Of a DNA stretch of 64,000 bases, positions 60,291-64,000 are shown in pieces. Position numbers and translations under genes: made by a program. The number at the start of each line of letters is the position of its first letter. Within the stretch, counting starts at the first letter, position 1. Location: assembly GCA_014323545.1 (NCBI GenBank), contig CP058647.1, forward strand, positions 1,838,001 to 1,902,000, read 5' to 3'. Under the pieces are notes generated by a model that saw nothing but the letters and a program-made list of their open reading frames with translations, was not told the DNA's origin and made no database searches. Origin of the DNA: Hyphobacterium sp. CCMP332 (GTDB lineage: Bacteria; Bacteroidota; Bacteroidia; Cytophagales; CCMP332).

Positions 60291-61175
60291 TTAAAGCAAA
60301 TATTTTATTCCCAAACTCAAAGAGAATTGTGAGGCACTGAAATAGTTGCCTTCTTCAAGTTCTATCATTTTTCCATTTTTCCGAATGGTAGTAAGCATAA
60401 CAAGATTTAATGATGCTCTTACTCCTATAGAAAACCCGGTGGATATTTTTCTGTCAATTGCTGTGCTAAAGCCAATGCCAATACTTTCACCCTTGAACGA
60501 ATGTTTTTCATTCAAAACATTAATGTTTCGATTTAAATGAGCTAATGTTATACCTCCACCGGCAACAAAATCCCATGTCGAAGAAAACATGGCATAAAAA
60601 CCTTTAGGTTGTAAATAAAATATCTGGACTTCCTCTTCTACTTTACCAATATCCTGAAATACCAGCAGCGTGTCGTAAATGATCACATTTTCGATTGAAC
60701 TGCTGTACCGCCCAATTTGAAATTCAATGCCAGCACCAAATCTGACATCCGGAAATTTTGATATTTCAGCATATAAGGAATGACCATTTCTGAGCGAGGC
60801 AAAAAATTTTTCATAATCAGGGCCGAAGTCTTTTAAGGGCCGTTCGAGAAAATAGGAATAACCAAAACCCAGATCAGCTCGCCATTCTGGCTGTTGAAAA
60901 ATTATATAATTATTGCTTTTTCCATTTGCAGTCTCAATCACCCTATCTGCATAGAATATCTTTAAGGTTTTGTTTCTGGCGATTGAAAGTACATTTTGTA
61001 TTGAAGAATCCGGGAAATGGTATTGAATATATTGATCGTTTAGATGAATAATTTTGCAAACAATTGTGTCATTTTCAGTATTAATGATCATATCCTGTGA
61101 CCTTGCTTTAAAGCTCATTAAAAGAAGGCAGAGAAGAATACAGCTGTAAATAGGGTTAAAAAAGTATTTTGTCAT
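60291..61175 (-). CDS. Hypothetical envelope protein with beta-barrel-like C-terminus
   Basis: A 294-residue exported protein with signal peptide ending SFKARSQ. Residues 28-85 resemble a short repeat seen in several Bacteroidota envelope proteins (DMIINTENDTIVCKIIHLNDQYIQYH, then a SIARNKTLKIFY strand), and the rest is strand-rich with glycine turns (ADLGFGYSYFLE, RFGAGIEFQIGRY, TWDFVAGGGITLAH, STGFSIGVRASLNL) ending LGIKYLL, consistent with a barrel. I do not recognise a specific family. It is divergent from the DUF427 gene. Confidence 0.68.
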   Translation of the reverse strand: MTKYFFNPIYSCILLCLLLMSFKARSQDMIINTENDTIVCKIIHLNDQYIQYHFPDSSIQNVLSIARNKTLKIFYADRVIETANGKSNNYIIFQQPEWRADLGFGYSYFLERPLKDFGPDYEKFFASLRNGHSLYAEISKFPDVRFGAGIEFQIGRYSSSIENVIIYDTLLVFQDIGKVEEEVQIFYLQPKGFYAMFSSTWDFVAGGGITLAHLNRNINVLNEKHSFKGESIGIGFSTAIDRKISTGFSIGVRASLNLVMLTTIRKNGKMIELEEGNYFSASQFSLSLGIKYLL

Positions 61176-61239
61176 TAATGGAGTGAAACTGACAATGGCT
61201 CTATTTCAAATTAAATATATTGGAAATAAAAATAGTATT

Positions 61240-61521
61240 ATGAAAGCAATCTGGAATGACAAAGTAATTGCTGAGAGCAATGACACGGTAATCGTTGAAG
61301 GAAACCACTATTTCCCGGAAAAAGATGTGAAAAAAGAATACCTTAATAATAGCGATACAAAAAGTCATTGTCCTTGGAAAGGCGATGCTTCATATTATTC
61401 AATAAGTGTCGATGGTGCCCTAAATAAAGATGCAGCCTGGTATTATCCGGAACCTTCTGAGTTGGCCAAACAAATTAAAAACCGTATCGCTTTTTGGAAA
61501 GGAGTAGAAGTTACAAAATAA
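61240..61521 (+). CDS. DUF427 family protein
   Basis: A 93-residue protein of the DUF427 family, small cytoplasmic beta-rich proteins of uncertain function. The ATG at 61240 gives MKAIWNDKVIAESNDTVIVEGNHYFP, the expected family N-terminus; a frame from a GTG at 61183 would add 19 residues lacking support. Conserved parts are SHCPWKGDASYYS and AWYYPEPSELAKQIKNRIAFW. A single-gene unit by spacing, with terC 57 bp after it. Confidence 0.87.
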   Translation: MKAIWNDKVIAESNDTVIVEGNHYFPEKDVKKEYLNNSDTKSHCPWKGDASYYSISVDGALNKDAAWYYPEPSELAKQIKNRIAFWKGVEVTK

Positions 61522-61578
61522 CTTATCCATACTTTGGAAAGTCAATTGAATATTGAATATTGAGGAAAAATTTCAATT

Positions 61579-62328
61579 ATGGATATTTTTCTTCAGTCCG
61601 AAACCTGGGTGGCATTACTTACTTTGACTTTTCTTGAAATTGTGCTGGGGGTGGATAATATTATTTTCATCTCTATAGTTTCTAACAAATTACCCGACAA
61701 ATTACAGAGAAAAGCGCGTAACCTTGGATTGACTCTGGCATTGGTAATGCGCATAGGGCTATTATTGGGATTGAGTTATATCTTGAGTTTTACTCAACCA
61801 CTTTTTTCATTATTTGAGTTTGAAGTAAGTGGCAGAGATCTGATACTCGCAGCCGGAGGACTGTTTTTAATATTCAAAAGCACTGTTGAAATACATCACA
61901 AAATGGAAGGCCATACTCCTGATAGCGCCTCAACAATTAAAGAATCATTTTCTGCAGTTATTATTCAGATAGTGCTGCTCGATATGATTTTTTCAGTTGA
62001 CAGTATATTGACCGCCATTGGACTGGCAGAAGAAGTGATTATAATGATCATTGCTGTGGTAATTGCAATGATAATTATGATGGTATTTGCAGGGAAGATC
62101 TCAGAAATCATCAATAAACACCCTACGCTACAAATACTCGCACTTTCATTTCTTATCCTGATTGGCTTTATGCTTATTCTGGAAGGATTGCATCAACATA
62201 TACCTAAAGGATATATCTATTTTGCAGTATTTTTCTCCCTCATCGTTGAAGTGTTTAATATCAGAATACGCAAAAAGAGAAATCCTTTGGAATTGAATAA
62301 ACGCCTTCCGATGGAAGAACAAACATAA
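61579..62328 (+). CDS. TerC family integral membrane protein
   Basis: A 249-residue protein with about seven membrane helices of the TerC/Alx family, linked in bacteria to metal ion (manganese) export or tellurite-associated stress. The N-terminal TM has VALLTLTFLEIVLGVDNIIF with the conserved acidic pair, the middle IQIVLLDMIFSVDSILTAIGL carries the second acidic motif, and the C-terminus ends in KKRNPLELNKRLPM. Substrate not determined. It precedes two small genes on the same strand with gaps of 25 bp and 1 bp. Confidence 0.9.
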   Translation: MDIFLQSETWVALLTLTFLEIVLGVDNIIFISIVSNKLPDKLQRKARNLGLTLALVMRIGLLLGLSYILSFTQPLFSLFEFEVSGRDLILAAGGLFLIFKSTVEIHHKMEGHTPDSASTIKESFSAVIIQIVLLDMIFSVDSILTAIGLAEEVIIMIIAVVIAMIIMMVFAGKISEIINKHPTLQILALSFLILIGFMLILEGLHQHIPKGYIYFAVFFSLIVEVFNIRIRKKRNPLELNKRLPMEEQT

Positions 62329-62353
62329 ATGCTGCGATTTGGTTAGACTTTAA

Positions 62354-62791
62354 ATGAAGCTAAAAGTAAAAACAATAGTAAAACAGCCAATATTAAAAGT
62401 TTGGGAAGGATTCGATGAAACTTTGTTTGTGAAACTGGCACCACCTTTTCCAAGTGTCAAACTCTTGCAATTTGATGGGAGCAAAAAAGGCGACAGGGTA
62501 GCTCTTGAGTTAAATTTTCTATTATTTCGACAAAAATGGATTAGTGATATAATTGAGCATAATGAAAATGAAGACCAGATTTTTTTTATTGACAAAGGAG
62601 TGATATTACCTTTTTTCCTTAAAACCTGGCAACACAAGCATATTTTAAAAAGGAATGGGAATGGAACTGAAATAATTGATGATATTCGTTACAGTACAGG
62701 AACTCTATTAACGGATATGCTTATGTTTCCTGGATTATATTTGCAATTTTTATATCGAAAACCAGTTTATAGGAAGATTTTCTTTAAATGA
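62354..62791 (+). CDS. SRPBCC-like protein of unknown function
   Basis: A 145-residue cytoplasmic protein that looks like a START/SRPBCC ligand-binding cup: an N-terminal strand and helix (MKLKVKTIVKQPILKVWEGFDETLFVKLAP), then strands (KGDRVALELNFLLF, WISDIIEHNENEDQIFFIDKG, ILKRNGNGTEIIDDIRYS) and a C-terminal hydrophobic helix (LLTDMLMFPGLYLQFLYRK). The ligand is unknown. It starts 25 bp after terC and one base separates its stop from the next ATG, so the three genes are likely cotranscribed. Confidence 0.72.
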   Translation: MKLKVKTIVKQPILKVWEGFDETLFVKLAPPFPSVKLLQFDGSKKGDRVALELNFLLFRQKWISDIIEHNENEDQIFFIDKGVILPFFLKTWQHKHILKRNGNGTEIIDDIRYSTGTLLTDMLMFPGLYLQFLYRKPVYRKIFFK

Positions 62792-62792
62792 T

Positions 62793-63275
62793 ATGAGACA
62801 TATTTTTATACTTTCTCTTTTATTACTCTTTCAGGGAATCATTGGCTTCACTTTTGGGCAATCCATTGAAAATAAAATAGTCGGGGAATGGTTAACAACC
62901 GACAAAGATGCCATAGTAAAGATGCACTACGGGAATAAAAAGGGTCAATCTGAAGATAAAATATATGGTCAATTAATTTGGCTTGAAGAACCCAATAATG
63001 AAGATGGTTCACCGAAAAAGGACAAAGAAAATCCAAAAGAAATCTTAAGAAAGAGAACCATACTGGGTCTTACAATTATTAAAGAACTTGAATGGGATGG
63101 AGATGAAGATGAATGGCTATGGGAAGACGGAAGTGCATATGATCCCGAATCAGGGAATACCTATAGTTTTAAAGCATATATAGACCCGGAACGGCCCAAT
63201 ATTCTGAATTGCAGGGGCTATCTTGGGTTTTCCCTTCTTGGACGAACAGAAGTTTGGACAAGGAAAAATAATTGA
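62793..63275 (+). CDS. DUF2147 domain protein, exported
   Basis: A 160-residue exported protein with signal peptide MRHIFILSLLLLFQGIIGFTFGQ. The mature part matches the DUF2147 pattern: IVGEWLTTDKDAIVKM, KIYGQLIWLEEPN, GLTIIKELEWDGDEDEWLWEDG, AYDPESGNTYSFKAYI and RGYLGFSLLGRTEVWTRK. It is a small lipocalin-like beta domain of unknown role in the periplasm. Stop and start between this and the previous gene are one base apart. Confidence 0.88.
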   Translation: MRHIFILSLLLLFQGIIGFTFGQSIENKIVGEWLTTDKDAIVKMHYGNKKGQSEDKIYGQLIWLEEPNNEDGSPKKDKENPKEILRKRTILGLTIIKELEWDGDEDEWLWEDGSAYDPESGNTYSFKAYIDPERPNILNCRGYLGFSLLGRTEVWTRKNN

Positions 63276-63308
63276 GCGGATATTAAAATATTAATCTGAT
63301 ATTCTATC

Positions 63309-63316
63309 TAGTTTTG
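63309..63316 (+). promoter_or_regulatory. Bacteroidota-type -7 promoter element
   Basis: TAGTTTTG matches TAnnTTTG and lies 60 bp before the arginine decarboxylase ATG at 63377, implying a leader of roughly 50 bases. No clear -33 element was seen. Confidence 0.42.
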
Positions 63317-63376
63317 TATCTCAATTGATGATTTATAAATTAAAGCATATTAATTTATTCACTCATATGATTTTGA

Positions 63377-64000
63377 ATGAAGAATAAGTATATCGACCTC
63401 ATTGACCAGACTTTCAATTTTCCTCAGGAAGAATTTACGCTGGACAAAAATCAATTAGAATTTCACGGCATTGACTTGATGGGCTTGGTGAAAAAGTACG
63501 GTACCCCATTGAAGTTTACTTATTTGCCTAAAATTTCAGATAATATCAAAAGAGCTAAAACCTGGTTTGCAGATGCCATGCAGCGACACCAGTATAAAGC
63601 GGACTATCATTATTGCTATTGTACTAAAAGTTCACATTTTTCATACGTTTTAAATGAGGCTTTAAAAAATGATATTCATATAGAAACCTCTTCGGCCTAT
63701 GATATTAATATTGTTGAAACCCTTATCAACAATGGGAAACTGACCAAAAAGAGTTTTGTGATTTGCAATGGTTATAAACGCGATCAATATGTAGAAAATA
63801 TTGTAAGGCTGATAAAAAAAGGGTTTAACAGAGTTATTCCAATAATCGACAATGTACAAGAGCTCAGTCTCTTAGATGAAAAATTAAACCAGGAATTTGA
63901 AATTGGTATAAGAATAGCTTCTGAGGAAGAACCAAAGTTTGAGTTTTATACATCTCGTCTTGGAATTGGATACAAGGATATTGTACCTTTTTACAAACAT
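63377..64000 (+). CDS. speA: Arginine decarboxylase (biosynthetic type), N-terminal part, runs off the right edge
   Basis: PLP-dependent decarboxylase that makes agmatine for polyamine synthesis. Two hundred and eight codons are visible from the ATG at 63377, with no stop before the window edge. The sequence MKNKYIDLIDQTFNFPQEEF leads to the barrel-domain start, and ADYHYCYCTKSSHFSYVLNEAL contains the PLP lysine in CTKSS; HIETSSAYDINIVETL and RIASEEEPKFEFYTSRLGIGY follow, as in Bacteroidota arginine decarboxylases of the alanine-racemase fold. The substrate assignment (arginine against ornithine or diaminopimelate) rests on resemblance, not on a decisive residue. Cytoplasmic. Confidence 0.82.
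   Translation, partial: MKNKYIDLIDQTFNFPQEEFTLDKNQLEFHGIDLMGLVKKYGTPLKFTYLPKISDNIKRAKTWFADAMQRHQYKADYHYCYCTKSSHFSYVLNEALKNDIHIETSSAYDINIVETLINNGKLTKKSFVICNGYKRDQYVENIVRLIKKGFNRVIPIIDNVQELSLLDEKLNQEFEIGIRIASEEEPKFEFYTSRLGIGYKDIVPFYKH

Noticed and set aside
61183-61239. GTG-started extension of the DUF427 gene
   Set aside because: The family N-terminus MKAIWND begins at the ATG at 61240 and the extension shows no conserved pattern.
1-64000. tRNA, rRNA, prophage or insertion sequence
   Set aside because: No cloverleaf-like, rRNA-like or transposase/integrase sequences were recognised by eye; a tRNAscan or ISfinder-type search was not possible here.

Overview
The window looks like a chromosome segment from a low-GC member of the Bacteroidota, probably a gliding, Cytophagales-like marine or soil bacterium. 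The evidence is type IX secretion (T9SS) cargo with C-terminal sorting domains (at least six clear cases), a giant adhesin ending in a gliding-motility (CHU_C type B) C-terminus and followed by a PorP/SprF partner, TAnnTTTG promoter elements in place of sigma70 boxes, and Bacteroidota-style housekeeping families (YaaA, ScpA, DUF493, NRDE, PolB-like exonuclease). The family-level placement is inference. No rRNA, tRNA, CRISPR, prophage or insertion sequence was seen.

Layout. 1-3.8 kb: pgi-manA-lipB operon (minus; lipB runs off the left edge), then yraN and a DEDD exonuclease. 3.8-9 kb: a 444-bp gene-free stretch, a T9SS cargo protein, two small beta-barrel proteins, a sodium-dependent transporter and a hypothetical gene. 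9-14.3 kb: lplA-yaaA, rnd-NRDE and an M28 peptidase. 14.4-31.2 kb: a giant cell-surface protein of about 5,220 residues and its PorP/SprF partner. As sequenced, the giant gene is split into three reading frames by two identical 1-base deletions inside near-identical 870-bp repeats. 31.2-34.6 kb: a SpoIIE-type phosphatase with an extracytoplasmic sensor, then aat, DUF493 and a YkvA-like gene. 34.6-43.3 kb: two tandem secreted S8 proteases with T9SS signals. 43.4-48.5 kb: dxs with an alpha/beta hydrolase, scpA and small envelope genes. 48.6-55.8 kb: a cupredoxin/lamin-tail T9SS protein and a 1,237-residue outer-membrane fusion. 56-61 kb: a small hypothetical gene and a tight operon (M48-like lipoprotein, dcd, cysH, NAD-dependent epimerase), then two envelope proteins. 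61-64 kb: DUF427, TerC, an SRPBCC-like protein, DUF2147 and the start of an arginine decarboxylase gene.

The most notable items are: (i) the giant adhesin, with six A-B-C super-repeats that are diverged at the edges and nearly identical in the middle, the same single-base deletion in copies 1 and 3, and a core encoding nearly the same protein with different synonymous codons; (ii) the 52059-55772 protein, which joins a phosphoesterase-like domain lacking recognisable metal ligands, a middle region carrying motifs like those of CotH/Fam20/HipA-type atypical kinases, and a C-terminal BamA/TamA-like barrel; (iii) a lipoprotein resembling M48 peptidases but with REMSY where HExxH is expected.

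Much of the accessory content is surface biology: T9SS exports the adhesin, the proteases and the copper/lamin-tail proteins, while outer-membrane barrels and the SpoIIE phosphatase could anchor or sense. The rest is ordinary metabolism (sugar phosphates, lipoate, isoprenoids, nucleotides, assimilatory sulfate) without a pathway-specific cluster.
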